Shown piece after piece: positions 24,014 through 35,193 of a stretch of DNA of 64,000 nucleotides. Below the pieces are notes generated by a model, which saw nothing but the letters and a program-made list of their open reading frames with translations, had not been told where the DNA came from and searched no databases. The stretch comes from Phycomyces blakesleeanus NRRL 1555(-) (taxonomy: Eukaryota; Mucoromycota; Mucoromycetes; Mucorales; Phycomycetaceae): positions 232,757 to 296,756 of the forward strand of contig NW_017265172.1 in assembly GCF_001638985.1 (NCBI RefSeq), read 5' to 3'. Each line of letters opens with the position of its first letter. Positions within the stretch are counted from its first letter, which is position 1. A program made the translations under genes and the position numbers.

Positions 24014-24734
24014 GGGGCCAAAAGTTTGCAAATTTTTCAGATCTTTATTGTGGCGGTTATCTACGTAGTCTGCTCATAGATGTGGCCTTAGTAAACCGGT
24101 CGAAAGACTTTCACAGTTGAAGACCTATAAACCAAACTATATAAACCACGCGATGTCTATGCAGGTGTAGAATGCTGATAACCTATCTGTTGCCCACTGC
24201 GAGTTTTTTGAAAATTTTCTCGTCCAACAGGGAGATCCCACTTTCATCATTGGCTGGCCACCAATGGTAAATAAATTCAATAAAATAAATGAAAATGAAC
24301 CAATCAAAATCTATATATATTGATTTTCTTAAATCATTTTATATAGATTTTGATTTTTTTTTTGTTTTTTCAATTTTTTGTTTGTGTTTTTTTTATGTTT
24401 TTTCAATTTTTTTTTATAAATTAAAAATAAAAAATTAAAATTAAAATTAAAAAATAAAAAATAAAATAAAATAAAATAAAATAAAATACACTCACGCTGA
24501 AAAATATACAAGCTTGCACCCAAAAACAGCCAAAATAAATCGATAAAATAAAAATAAAAACGTTGCTTTCTTCCCATTATATTAATTGAAGCCAACACGC
24601 AAGGCACAATTTCATCAACTTTTTTCTGTTTTATATACGAGAGCCAAGTCTCACAAATACGGATGCATCATGTGTATTCATTTTTGTAAATTAAGGCGCA
24701 AACAAGATTGCAGTTGCTACTCACACGAATCTGG
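24014..24734. other. Segment downstream of the TATA box, no ORF
   Basis: The first about 240 bp (24030-24270) are visibly less AT-rich than the flanks and lack an ORF. I could not match them to U1-U6, U3, SRP or RNase P consensus features from memory. From 24330 there are T-rich and A-rich tracts with TAAAA repeats. Confidence 0.35.
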
Positions 24735-25470
24735 GTATAGTCAAATGCGGCATTAAGAGAATAAAGGAAACTGGATTACCTGAGTCAAGGAAATAGCCCA
24801 TAAGCCAACCTTTGAAAACACAAGAATAGAAGACGGGTCGGATTGGGCTTATGCTCTAGTCAATTGGTCCGATGAATCAAGATTAACAGTCAATGGTATT
24901 GATGAAAGAGCTCGAGCTACAAGAAGAGTTGACGAGATATATAGTAAAAAATCACATCGAGGGAACCAAGTGGAGAGGGGAGGTTAGTGTGATGATTTGG
25001 AACTGTTTTCTGTACCGGGTGGCTTTAGGAACCTTTGGAATTCTTAGATGACAACGTAAACCAAGACCCAATACGTGAATGATTTGTTTGGTTACAGAGC
25101 TCTCCTTCCATAGTTTTAGTTTCTTTAAGAGAAAAGAGCGCGAACTTTTTATTCCAAGAAGATAATGTTATAGTTGACATACCAGCTTTTATTCGAAGTG
25201 GCGGAAAGATAGACCAAGAGAGCCGGAAACTTTGGCTTCTGGGTAGCTTAAAACTCGGGCTTCAAACCCATTGAGCATATCTGGTAAGCTCTCGAGAGAA
25301 GTGTGAATAATGAGAGTGCCAGCATACGCGACGTTTGTGATTTAAAAGTTTCCGTGCAACGAGAACGGGGAAGAATATATTTCGACCTTACATCAACGTT
25401 GACAGGAAGTATGGAGCAACAATGCTAGACTCTGTAATTGATGCCAAAGAATGGTACATTAATTATTGAT
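24735..25470 (+). pseudogene. Decayed Tc1-type transposase copy
   Basis: Coding traces in several frames match the Tc1 transposase order: RIKETGLPESRK (HTH end), WSDESRLTVNGIDERAR (first catalytic Asp block), FLFQEDN near 25150 (second Asp block) and remnants of the SPDLSPIEN region near 25255-25280. Stops and frame changes occur throughout, so it is much older than the copy at 17.6 kb. Terminal repeats were not identified. Confidence 0.65.
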
Positions 25471-25807
25471 ATCTTGTTTATTTACTTTAATTTTAATTAC
25501 AAATATTCATATCATCTTGTATTTGAGGTTTGAAGACTTTAGCTATTATTACCAATGAGCAGTTGCGTGTTGAGACTATGTCTTGATTTCTTATGCTTTT
25601 TTTGTTCAGAGATCGAAATATATTTTTTACTGTGCCTGTATAATTTAAAGGTATATAATGATGATTGGGAGTTATATACAGATATATGTATAGTATTATG
25701 ATAGTTTCTGTGAGGGTACAAATTCTATGATAATAAGAATAATAGTAATAGTAATGATTATGGTAATAGTAATATTAATTAGTGTTATGGTACAATAGTA
25801 TTAGATA
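25471..25807. other. 3' flank of the VC0807-like gene
   Basis: AT-rich, with AAT/ATAGTA simple repeats near 25730-25790. No gene seen. Confidence 0.5.
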
Positions 25808-26944
25808 TTAGTGTATGGCTCCAGCAGCTTTCATCATCTCTGGCTCTAGTTTTTGGAGTTTCTTTCCGATCCAGTAAATATAGAACCCTGCGAAGGCAGC
25901 TACAGAGATAGCAATTGCAGGCAATGTTGAATTACTGAGGATAACAATCTTATCAATATCGAATGTAAAGATGTAAAAGAGCTTCAGACCAAACTCGGCC
26001 TCAAGGAACACAATGATAACAGCTGTCAAGACACGAACGTGGAAACGGCAGAAGGGCGAATTAACCCAATAAAACGCGATTCTTTTTTGAGGTTCCTTAT
26101 CGGGATCTTGGAAGGTAACCTGACGCATCGGGATAATGTCGATCGCAATGTAATATGTGAACGGCCTGAGTTCAAATGATTTGTATCGTATGGGTATAAG
26201 AGTAAGCGCACAGATACCACCAACACCAGCCAGCCTATACCAAATCAATATTATGAGAATAAGCGAGAATTGCATGATCAACCGAATACTTACACAAATG
26301 ACTCTCTCATTAAAAGCAACTTTGGATCTTTGTCAACCACAGCAAGAATAACAGAAAGAATGAAACCTTGAAGTATAATATACAATTTAAGTTAATATAT
26401 ATATAAGTCGAGAGATAAAATCCTAAAGCATACCAAAGACTACTGCCAGTCCTATGGGATCAATTCTTCGTAAAAATATTGCTTGTATAATTACAGAGGC
26501 AACAACCGGTGCAGTTGAGACGACAAGTGCCCAAACAGCCAACATGTGGCTCTTTAATATATAGTAAAGGCCGATCGGAAGAAGAGCATCGACTACTATG
26601 ATGAAGCCGAATCTTTTGATAAACATGATCCTCAACTGTTTCTTGGTCAACAGAAAGTTTCCTTGATTCTCTGATGATTCATTGACATCGTTTTCGGTAT
26701 ACATACTGCTTTCTTCTTTGGTTATCTCATTGTATACACTAGTCTGATCGACGCTTGATCCATTTTTTCCTGGTCCAGATGATTGTGAGGATGTGGGGAT
26801 AGTTGAGGTAGAGAACTCAGTGGTTGTTTTTGCTTCGTTTGTAGAGATAGAAGAAGTAGCTACTCGGCTATCGATCTGAGCAAAGCTTGATTCGAGTGAC
26901 ACTTGAAGCTTATTGAGGTGCGTGTTAGGTGGTTCTTGAGCCAT
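25808..26944 (-). CDS. Multi-pass membrane protein, VC0807-like (septation-protein-A-like) family
   Basis: Three exons: 26944-26435 (to the G at 26434), 26366-26294 and 26234-25808. All are GT-AG and phase-consistent, giving 336 aa. The N-terminal about 110 residues are a Ser/Thr/Glu-rich cytosolic tail (MAQEPPNTHLNK...). Then come several hydrophobic helices: FIIVVDALLPIGLYYIL, MLAVWALVVSTAPVVASVII, IGLAVVFGFILSVILAVV, the conserved-looking DPKLLLMRESFV, and helices in the last exon (LTAVIIVFLEAEFGLKLFYIF, AIAISVAAFAGFYIYWIG). The R(R)xDxxGxxxxFG...DPxLLxxRES pattern matches the VC0807/DUF3159-like family of about six-helix proteins of unknown role. The family call is from memory of the pattern. 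The location is probably plasma or organelle membrane. Confidence 0.78.
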
Positions 26945-27594
26945 TAATACAAATACAATAAAGCTATGAGAATACAAGATAGAAAGAATGAAAGAAAAAA
27001 TCTCCAAGACTTTATAAGCGCAATTTAAATAGTTAAATAAAATAACAATGGAACACCAGGAATTTGGTGGTAATCGGTCCAAGTGCTCTGTACTTCTGAT
27101 GATTCCACAAAACTTGCTGTCCTGAATCCAAAAATCTACCAGACTTACGTATCCTCTTCCCTATTCTAGTTTTACCTTGCACTTTTGTTATTCTCATTAA
27201 GTTTATATACCTTTCAAGATGCTGTGCACGCACATACATATATAAATATATACGCGTATCTGTATCTACGCCATAGTTGGCGTAACTATAATCAAGGTCC
27301 TTTTTTTCAGATCATAAAAATTATTGTTCCAGGTAAATAGCGCAGAATAAAATTAAACGTTTTTTATTTTTATTTTTTAAAATAAAATAAAAGTAAGCTT
27401 CCGAAATTATAGTGTCAACGCTGCTAAATGACGATTTGTAAATCTAATTGTCTGGTTTTCAAGCTCCAAGTGGTGTATTAAAAAAAGGAATTTCAGAAGA
27501 TGATATTAACCAAAGCATATTCTATTTCACCTCAGCCTAATAATCCGCTATAATCAAATCATTACTTAGTTCATTCAATAATCGTAGTGTCTCT
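26945..27594. other. Intergenic region
   Basis: Upstream of the VC0807-like gene. An AT-only imperfect inverted repeat lies near 27357-27395. No coding exon supported. Confidence 0.45.
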
Positions 27595-28020
27595 TTGAAT
27601 ATTCAATCCAAAAAGAAAAATCCGATTGTAAATATCAACGCATCATTACAAGATCTTGTGACAACTTCATCTTCTTCAATACGCGAGGGCTACGTTACCT
27701 GGCGTTTACAAAGATTATATCCTGGGTTACTAAGACATACAGAATACGGAGAGATCAACGAGCCTTCTTTGAATATCATGAATCAAGACTGGAAGAACAA
27801 GTACTATATCAGAATTGCTTGTGGGCAGCTTTTGACTGGGTCAATACCTGTCAAAGGCAATGAAGCTTTTCTCATCAATTGTATACAACTTTCTAATTGT
27901 AAACTAGCATTAGATCCACATTATAAATGTTTTGGATCGCGTTATATAGTTGTTAGTTGCCCTTCCATGAATAATAAATACAACAGCATCAACATGTTGT
28001 TAAAGGCTGATGTCAACTGA
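27595..28020 (+). pseudogene. Unrecognised coding fragment, possibly F-box-type
   Basis: An open frame of about 141 codons with no ATG at its beginning and a stop-containing upstream region. The composition is protein-like (YVTWRLQRLYPGLLRHTEYG, WKNKYYIRIACGQLLTG), and the WKxxYxxR pattern is common just after F-boxes. No F-box is readable upstream. It is either a decayed gene or a downstream exon whose 5' part I cannot find. Function is not assigned. Confidence 0.35.
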
Positions 28021-29069
28021 AAGAAAATTTACAGAATATTCCAGATTTGTTTAGCAATGAAGATAGTCTGAACATAAGAGGAGATTATCCTCATACAAGC
28101 GAGCAATATTTTCAAAAAAAAATCTCAATTTTAAGTAGAAACACTGTAATGAGATAGAGATTCCAATAGAAAAAAAATATACCTATATATTTTATCATAG
28201 TGTATCCATAGTAACAGCTGGTAATTTTTTTTCTTAATTTTAAATGAAACAAAAAGTATTTTAGGATATTATTTCCATAAATAAACCTCTTGACCTTTCT
28301 CCAGATCTTTACAACAAATAGGAAAATCAGTGTCTTCCATATAGAATACGGTAAGCCTTCGATATTATTTCTACGAGTAAATATTCCGTAAAAAGATTTT
28401 ATCGTATAGAATTCCATGAAAACTAAGAGGATATAAAATAAAGGCTGTATACAAGATATATATATGTTTTAGCTCTAAACAAAGGTTTTGGTTTGGATAA
28501 TTGGCTATAGGTAAGGTACGAGAAAAGCATACGATTGAAATGTTGTATTGGTGTACCATTTTAAAAAAGCACTTCTAGTGAGTGTGTGTATGCATGTGTG
28601 CTATATGAATAATTCTAGGCTTATCTCGATCGATCTTGAGCAAAAATATTATCTAGTATTCCAAAGAATCGGAATAATCTGATAAGCCAAATACTTTATT
28701 TAACATTTACTAGAATTTTTTCTGATTCTTCTTCCTATTCTTCCTATTCTCGTTTTTCTCGTTTTTCTCGTTTTTCTCTCTTCGGTTTGCGTCGCGCTCG
28801 CTACCTTTGAAAATATCTAGTTTATCATGCTTTGTTATCATCACTATATATATATATATATAATGTTCATTTGAATAACATTTCTTCCAAATTTATACTA
28901 GTGGTAATACTCATTTGATTTTGGTTTACCAAGTTACATTAAGAATTATACTATTTTCCACAACTTTTTATGTACGATCTACCAATAAGTACTTCAAATC
29001 ATATATATCTGATATTCTCGAATAAACCACCACAATCACTGCGGATAGAGCAAACAATACATCACATCA

Positions 29070-29100
<31 letters not shown>

Positions 29101-29183
29101 TAAGGTTGGAATATATTTCTTATATTGATACAAAGAACTCTATAAATTATATTTTTCTTTAAAAAAAATGCATTGACGTTTAA
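28021..29183. other. Intergenic region with transposon-end fragment and simple repeats
   Basis: A sequence at 28121-28147, ending AAGTAGAAACACTG-TA, recurs at 40074-40100 and looks like a Tc1/mariner-type terminus at a TA. A 10-bp repeat (CTCGTTTTT plus one T) occurs three times near 28748-28777. An ATT run lies at about 29071-29101. No gene. Confidence 0.5.
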
Positions 29184-29856
29184 TTACTTGGACTTTTCTA
29201 ATTCAGCCATTGTCTTTGTTTTTAATGACAGGGCGTGTAATCCCTGACCAAATTCTTCTCCAAGAAGTTTGTAAATCATACGATGGCGCTGCATCATGGA
29301 CTATTTCGTTTTTTTTGTAAAGCGCATAATTTTATTAGTAAGACAAACATTGGTCTCTCTAAATTAAAGATAAATAATATAATAGAGTAGATTTGGCATT
29401 ATCTATCAACTTACTTTGCCTGCGAACTCTTCTGATACAACGGTCACTCTATTTTCACACAATGAAACATTCGGCCGTTTATTTTCGTTGACAATGTTGG
29501 CTTTTCAATTCAACTTACCTAAAATGAGTCTCTTTTTCAGTAACACCTTTCATTGCAGCATGGTGTGAATGAAGATGAGATTCATTAATAGCCTCAAACG
29601 CAGTAGGGTTTAATGCCTCGGTAAGCTGTAGAGAGAGAAAATTAAAAATAAATAATTAACAAAAAAAACAATATTGCTAACAGTAGTAATAAAAGAGTCT
29701 TGCCTTGGATTCCATAGACAGTTGGAGAGGACCTTTTTCAGCTTCGGTCATGAAATCATTCAGGAAACGTGTTGTACGGGGTTTCGATCCTGTTGAGTGC
29801 AAACGCACAAAGGATGTGCGAGCTGTAGGCAATTGGCTTGTGAGAGACCGAAGCAT
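29184..29856 (-). CDS. BOL1: BolA-like protein 1, mitochondrial
   Basis: BolA family proteins act with glutaredoxins in iron-sulfur cluster handling; BolA1 acts in mitochondria. Four exons: 29856-29704, 29625-29519, 29448-29415 and 29300-29184, phase-consistent, 136 aa. The first about 30 residues (MLRSLTSQLPTARTSFVRLH) form a plausible mitochondrial presequence. The BolA domain follows: LTEALNP, NESHLHSHH, ETHFRVTVVSEEFAGK, QRHRMIYKLLGEEF and HALSLKTKT. The conserved His in QRHR is present. Intron 1 uses a GC donor (AAG|GCAAGA) rather than GT; the reading frame and family alignment (SMESK-LTEALNP) support it. The start codon fits both targeting and upstream context. Confidence 0.9.
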
Positions 29857-30203
29857 GATTAATGTAACAAAATGGGGATAATAGGTGAGATCTGTTGTGG
29901 TGGACAACTCTATAAAACCAGCTTTATTTCAATAGCCGAATATTCCTCTCACAGTCACTTTGTTCTTCTGTACTCAATACATGCATTTACGCACAAAAGT
30001 GAAATAAAGAATAAAAAACAAGAACAGAAATATATAGCATAAAGGCACATAGTTAATGCTATTCTTTCGTTAATTGTTTTGTGCAAAAGTACAATTGTGT
30101 AGGTAAGCTACCAGGTGATCCTGTGTATGAATATATATATACTTCTTTCTTATTGTTTTGGCGTTTTTATTTTTGTATTTACTATTTAATCAATGTTATT
30201 TTA
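29857..30203. other. Spacer between BolA1 5' end and Acinus 3' end
   Basis: About 350 bp of AT-rich DNA, presumably the BolA1 promoter and the Acinus terminator region. Both genes are on the minus strand. Confidence 0.5.
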
Positions 30204-32155
30204 TTACATCTGCTTCATTGATTCCAGGCGATTTTGTGCAACATCTTCAGGAACAGGCAAGTAGTAAAGGGAAGGGGTAGTATCAGTCTTGCGGAATAAT
30301 TCTTCGAGGGATAAGCTCTGTACTGGTGGTGCCGGCTCTGTGTAGTGACGTTCAGGAATTGATTCTGCGGTTACTTCAGTTGAACCTTGAGGTGCTGTGG
30401 CAGCTAATATTTATAAAGGCAAAAACAGAAAAAAAAATATACAATAATATTGTAAGTACGTTATTCTTTATATCGACCTGTTTTTTTTTTAAAAAAAAAA
30501 GGGGGGGTTGGAGGGGGTGGGGGGAGAAGCTTTTTATTATACTTGTAATAGAATAAGATACCTTTCTGTAACTGCCGAGTGATTTGTTCAAAGCCAAGTG
30601 TACGAGGGCGTCTGACATTGACATCTGTCTGAGGTGAAAGCGTTGGTTTGGCAACTCCGTCCAGGACAGCTTGAAGAGCAGTCTCCCAGTCAAGTCTAAT
30701 ACGCTTCTCTGCGGCTGACTGTTCCTGTTCAATAACATGTTCAGCCTGCTCTGCAGTCATTCGACCCACTGTCAGCTTACGACCAGTTTCCGGGGGGAAT
30801 ACAATAGAATCGATTGATGAAAGTGCTTTTTTGGCTTCCTCTGAGGATTCATACTTCACGCACACAAGAACGTATAATTAATATCCCATACCAATTATTC
30901 ACACCCAGTAAATATAGCACTTCACTTACAACAACATAACAATGAGTCTTGATACTATCCATCCAGAAACGTTTGACTGTGCCGTACTTTCCGATCAATT
31001 CCTGTACATGCTTGATTATTAAAGGGCGTACAAACCCTTTAATGTAGATTGCTGGAAGGTCATCTTCAACCTTTGGCTTCTTGTCTAGATCCCGGATGTT
31101 ATTAATACATAAGTTCTGTCACGCTCGCTTGGTTGCTCCTCACCTCTGGTATCTTCGATCTCTCTCTTTCTCTTCAGTCCAGTCTCCGCATTGGCTGCAA
31201 CCTCTTCTTTAACATCCTCCATGGCTGCCGTATTTTCTTCTACGGCTGATTTGGTCTCTTTAGAAGAAACATTTTCGTCAGAAGTTGTAACCTCTACCTG
31301 GGTCGATTCGACCTTTGTCGGTTCCTCTGGTGATGCAAGAACTTCCTCGACAGTTTCTACAGTTTCTAAAGTCTCTAAAGTCTCTACAGTCTCTACAAAC
31401 TCTTTTGCCTCTTCTGGATTCACTATATCCGATTGGACAGTCTCTTCTGTTTCAAGGATATCTTCTGTAATTGAGTCCATAACATTATCTTCTTTCACGT
31501 CAAGTACAATGTCTTCCAAAACTGTCTCGACTACAGCTTCTTTTTCTTGCATGACTTCGTTGAATGTGGTCTCAGCAATATTTTCGGTGACAGGTTCAGC
31601 AATGCTTTCGATGACAGGTTCGGCAATGCTTTCGGCTACAGATTCAGCAATAGTTTCGGCTACAGGTTCAGCAATGGTTTCGGCTACAGATTCAACAATG
31701 CTTTCGGATACAGGTTCCGCGATGCTTTCGGCTACAGATTCAGCAATGCTTTCGGCTACAGATTCAGCAATGCTTTCGGCTACAGATTCAGCAATAGTTT
31801 CGGCTACGGGCTCAACAATATTTTTAACTTCAGGCTCAGTAAGGGTCTCTTTGACAGATTCAACAGGTTTAGGTGATGGAATAGAAGGAATGTCAGCTAC
31901 TATTTCAGAGCTTATTTCACTAACAACTGTTTCTTCTGTTGTTTCTGTAGGTACTTCTTTTTGGCTCTCTTCTGCTGTTTCTGTAGAACTCTCATTGGCA
32001 GCATCGTCATTATTGGACGCGTTTTCTTCATTATTCATGGCTTCTTCAAGACGTGCAATAAGTTCATCTTTCTTTCCTTTGATGGGAAGATTGCGCTTAG
32101 TGAGCTCTGCACGGAGATCGACAACTCGTAGCTTGGATAAATTAGATGTTGGCAT
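30204..32155 (-). CDS. ACIN1-like: Acinus-like SAP/RRM protein (ASAP/PSAP complex)
   Basis: Acinus binds RNPS1 and SAP18 in the ASAP complex that associates with the exon-junction complex and splicing. Four exons: 32155-31144, 31084-30930, 30853-30562 and 30403-30204, phase-consistent, 552 aa. A SAP domain lies at residues 5-40 (LSKLRVVDLRAELTKRNLPIKG). A Glu/Ala-rich region with an 8-residue repeat (SVAESIAE-like, about ten units) spans roughly residues 95-205. The RRM begins in exon 2 (LPAIYIKGFVRPLI, KTHCYVVYESSEEA). The C-terminus carries the RSB-type motif LSLEELFRKTDTTPSLYYLP, which binds RNPS1 in known homologues. Intron 1 contains a good branch-like ATTAATAAC. This SAP-RRM-RSB order is diagnostic. 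The long opposite-strand frame at 31191-32165 is a shadow of the repeat. Confidence 0.9.
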
Positions 32156-32336
32156 AGTAAGATAAGTTTATTACAGTGAAGAAAAGGTTTATATTATTAT
32201 TATTATTATTTCCCTTTTTCTTTTTTTTATATCTTTTTCTTTCTTTCTTTTTTTTATATAGCAGAAAAAAAATTAATATGGGGAAGGAATTTCATCGCCA
32301 TTCTAGTTCTTGCTGTCTAGCCGACGTCATGCAAAG

Positions 32337-33505
32337 TCACGCAAGTTCTGTCCCTGGCACGTGTGGCCGAGGAGCGTGGATAGCGGGAATGATATCCCAC
32401 ATTTCATGAGCAATTTTGAGTTGGCAAGGTTTATCAGCTGCAGGACGGATAGCAAGGAACTTACGACCAAACAGACCGACATCTTGCTCCTGGCGATCAT
32501 TGTGGCCCGAGAGAACCAGTCCACCGGCCTCGCGTAGGATCACAATTGCAGCCGCAACGTCCCACTCCCAGCATCCTACTTCCCAGTATACATCCACAAC
32601 ACCCTTCGCCACACAGCACATATTTAAGGCTGCTGACCCAGTAGCACGGATACTGTGGGCCTCTGCTGATCCTTTGTCCTGCACCGATCTCTTTTTGCGC
32701 ATTAAAGCATGCAAGGTTTCCATCTTGGCGGTCAATACTTCTGGTGTACGATCCGATCCAACCTCAGTAGCCACTAAGCAGTGACCAAGATCAACAAGGG
32801 GAGGGGCGGGCTGGAAGAGAGGCAGCCGCACCGTCTCGTTAAGATAAGCACCCTGGCCTTTGACGGCTGAGTATAATTCGTCCAACAAAGGGTTGTACAC
32901 AACACCCAGTACGCTTTCGCGGTCAATGGTCAATCCAATTGATACGGCCACAAATGGGAATCCGTGGATGAAATTGGTAGTGCCATCTAAAAGACAGACA
33001 CGGGTGACATTAGAATATGGGACAACAAAGGGAATTTTAACCATACCAATTGGGTCTACAATCCAGGTAGGATGAGCAGTAAACTCTGTTTGCGCTCCTG
33101 CAGCCATGGTCTCTTCACCAATAAACCTTGAGACCGAGTTCAATTGTTTGTTTGTTTGTTTTTTTTTATATGTATATATTTCAAGCTGTCTGCAGAAACA
33201 AACAAATAAAGAAAGGCTATCGGTCTTACTTGTGATCTGGGTAAGTAGATGCTAAACGTTCTTTAATAAACTGCTCGACTGCTTGGTCCGTTTCGGTGAC
33301 AAGGTCGGTGGGGTTATCGTATTTGGCCTCGATGCGTGCACCGGTACCTGCCATTCTGCTGTCAAGTGCATTCTTAATGATGACACCGGAATCGCGGGCC
33401 AGCTTTATAGCAAATGCGAGATATGACGCGAGATCTACAGGTGTGTGTTAAAGATGATGAGAATGGGATGAGGATGATAAGGATGAAGATACCTTGATTT
33501 GACAT
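32337..33505 (-). CDS. IMPA-like: Inositol monophosphatase
   Basis: Mg2+-dependent phosphatase that hydrolyses inositol-1-phosphate to free inositol, feeding phosphatidylinositol synthesis; cytosolic. Four exons: 33505-33493, 33434-33230, 33126-33047 and 32986-32337, phase-consistent, 315 aa. The first coding exon is only 13 nt (MSNQ plus one base). Metal-binding and family signatures are complete: GEET near residue 75, WIVDPIDGTTNF near 95-106, and WEWDVAAA near residue 225. The DPIDGTT motif is only formed when a 60-nt intron (33046-32987), in frame and free of stops, is removed. If retained it would insert 20 residues inside the metal site. The neighbour upstream at 34042 is transcribed divergently. 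Confidence 0.93.
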
Positions 33506-34041
33506 TAAGGTGACTTTTGTTATGTGCAAAGAACAAAAGGGAGAAGAGTTAAAGAAGTCTGTGTGTAATGTGACGCCAGACTAAAATAAATAAATTTAAA
33601 TATAAATTTTTAAAAAAAAAAGTAAAAATATAAAGTGTACACAGAAATGATATAGTATTTTTAGCTCAAAGGGACAATTATATACATATTTCTTTCTTTG
33701 TGTGGGTGTAAATGACCAAAGGGATCCCAGCGTCCTTTAGATTTCCCCAAAAGCTACCTATCAACCAGCTAACACAACCAACACAACTTTGTCTTTACCT
33801 TTGATATTTATCTATGGCTACGGCTATGAGTATTTTTTTAGGCACGCGTTTTTATATATAAATACATATTTTATACTTTTATTTTTACACTCGGTCTTGG
33901 CTTCATTTGCATTGCCAATCAGAGCGGAGTGAATAAAGGTTATCACTTTTTTTGGAGGCTTTGGTCGTCCGCCACAAGAGAGGAGTTGAACGGACTTGTT
34001 GTTATTTTTGCCCTTTCTTCCCATTCTCTTCATCTTCTCTC
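33506..34041. other. Divergent intergenic region between IMPase and the DUF7137-type gene
   Basis: About 535 bp that should contain both promoters. There is a TA-rich tract near 33590-33640 and a pyrimidine-rich stretch just before the ATG at 34042. No further gene seen. Confidence 0.5.
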
Positions 34042-35193
34042 ATGACTCGTCTCATGCGCCTCTGTGTGTTCTTAGTCGTCCTGCTATGCTTGGTCGGCAT
34101 GGTTCCGGCCGATAGATTACAAAAGCGAGGTAATAATTCTACTCATTTATAATTGACATCAAACTGACATCTCTGTTTTTCTTATTTTATGTTTATTTTT
34201 ATAGTTCCTCAGGGTAAAACAACAACAACAACAACAACATTACAGGCACGTCGTTTATTTAGAACAATAGACTAAATACCATCCCTTCTTTATTACTATT
34301 GTTATTTTGCAAAATACAGAGGCTGCTGCTCCTGCTGCTTCTTCTGCGGCTGTTCCGGATGTTCCTGCTTCTTCTGCTCCTGCAGCAGTAGCAAGCTCTG
34401 CCGCTGCTCCGGCTGCATCGGGTGCCGGATCAGTTGCTGCTGCCCCCTCTGGAGTTGTTTCTGGTGTTGCATCCCAGGCTACGTCAGCACAAAATACCGC
34501 ACCCAACACAGCACCAAACCCGGTACAGTCTGGTGCATCCGGTGTAGTCGATGGTTCTGTAGCTGCCTTGCCAACATCTGCCAGCTATGGCAACAGTATA
34601 TATCCTGGTCAGGCTACCTTCATTGCACCCACCGGCAGCAAATCTATCAAACCACTTTATCGCATCGCCTCCAATGAAAATGTCACTTTTATCTGGGGAT
34701 ATACCTACCTATCCGTACGCCCCGTTCAACTCACACTTGCCGCCGTAGGTCCTCAGTCTGCAACTATCCCCATCACAGTTCTTGACGGAGCAGCCACCAG
34801 TGCTGTCTGGCAACTCAAAGACGTTCCGCAAGGAACACCCATGATGAACGGTTACTACAAGATCCAGCTTTATGACCAACGTGGTATCTCAGCTATTGGT
34901 CAACCCGGTTGGCTTTCTCCATGTACAACTCTCACCATTGCATTCTACAACCCAGAGACATATGTGCCTCTCACTGACTGTAAGTTTATTTCTTTTGCTT
35001 TAATTATTTATTATTTTGAAATGACTAATAATTCTGACTGCATTTGATACATTGTATGGTACATACAGCGAACTACTGTCCTACATGTTTTTACAGTGCT
35101 GCAAGACATCTCCGGGATTCATTTGGACCCCTGGGAATCGCATTTGGCTTGGCATGTCTCACTTCCGCCCTCTTCATATACGGACTTCAATAA
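34042..35193 (+). CDS. Secreted/membrane-anchored protein with DUF7137-type domain
   Basis: Three exons: 34042-34129, 34320-34979 and 35069-35193, GT-AG and phase-consistent, 290 aa. The N-terminus is a signal peptide (MRLCVFLVVLLCLVGMVPA) followed by a Kex2-like KR. Residues 30-100 are Ala/Ser/Val/Pro rich and probably O-glycosylated. The folded domain runs from YPGQATFIAPTGSKSIKPLY through VTFIWGYTYL, GYYKIQLYDQRG and FYNPETYVPLTD to a C-x2-C (NYCPTCFYS), with a C-terminal hydrophobic helix (GPLGIAFGLACLTSALFIYG). This order matches the fungal DUF7137 family, whose biochemical role is not known to me. It is likely at the plasma membrane or cell wall. Confidence 0.82.

Noticed and set aside
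31191..32165. 324-codon open frame antisense to the Acinus-like gene
   Set aside because: It is Ser/Thr/Ala-rich and arises from the complement of the 24-bp repeat; the sense strand has a clear SAP-RRM gene.
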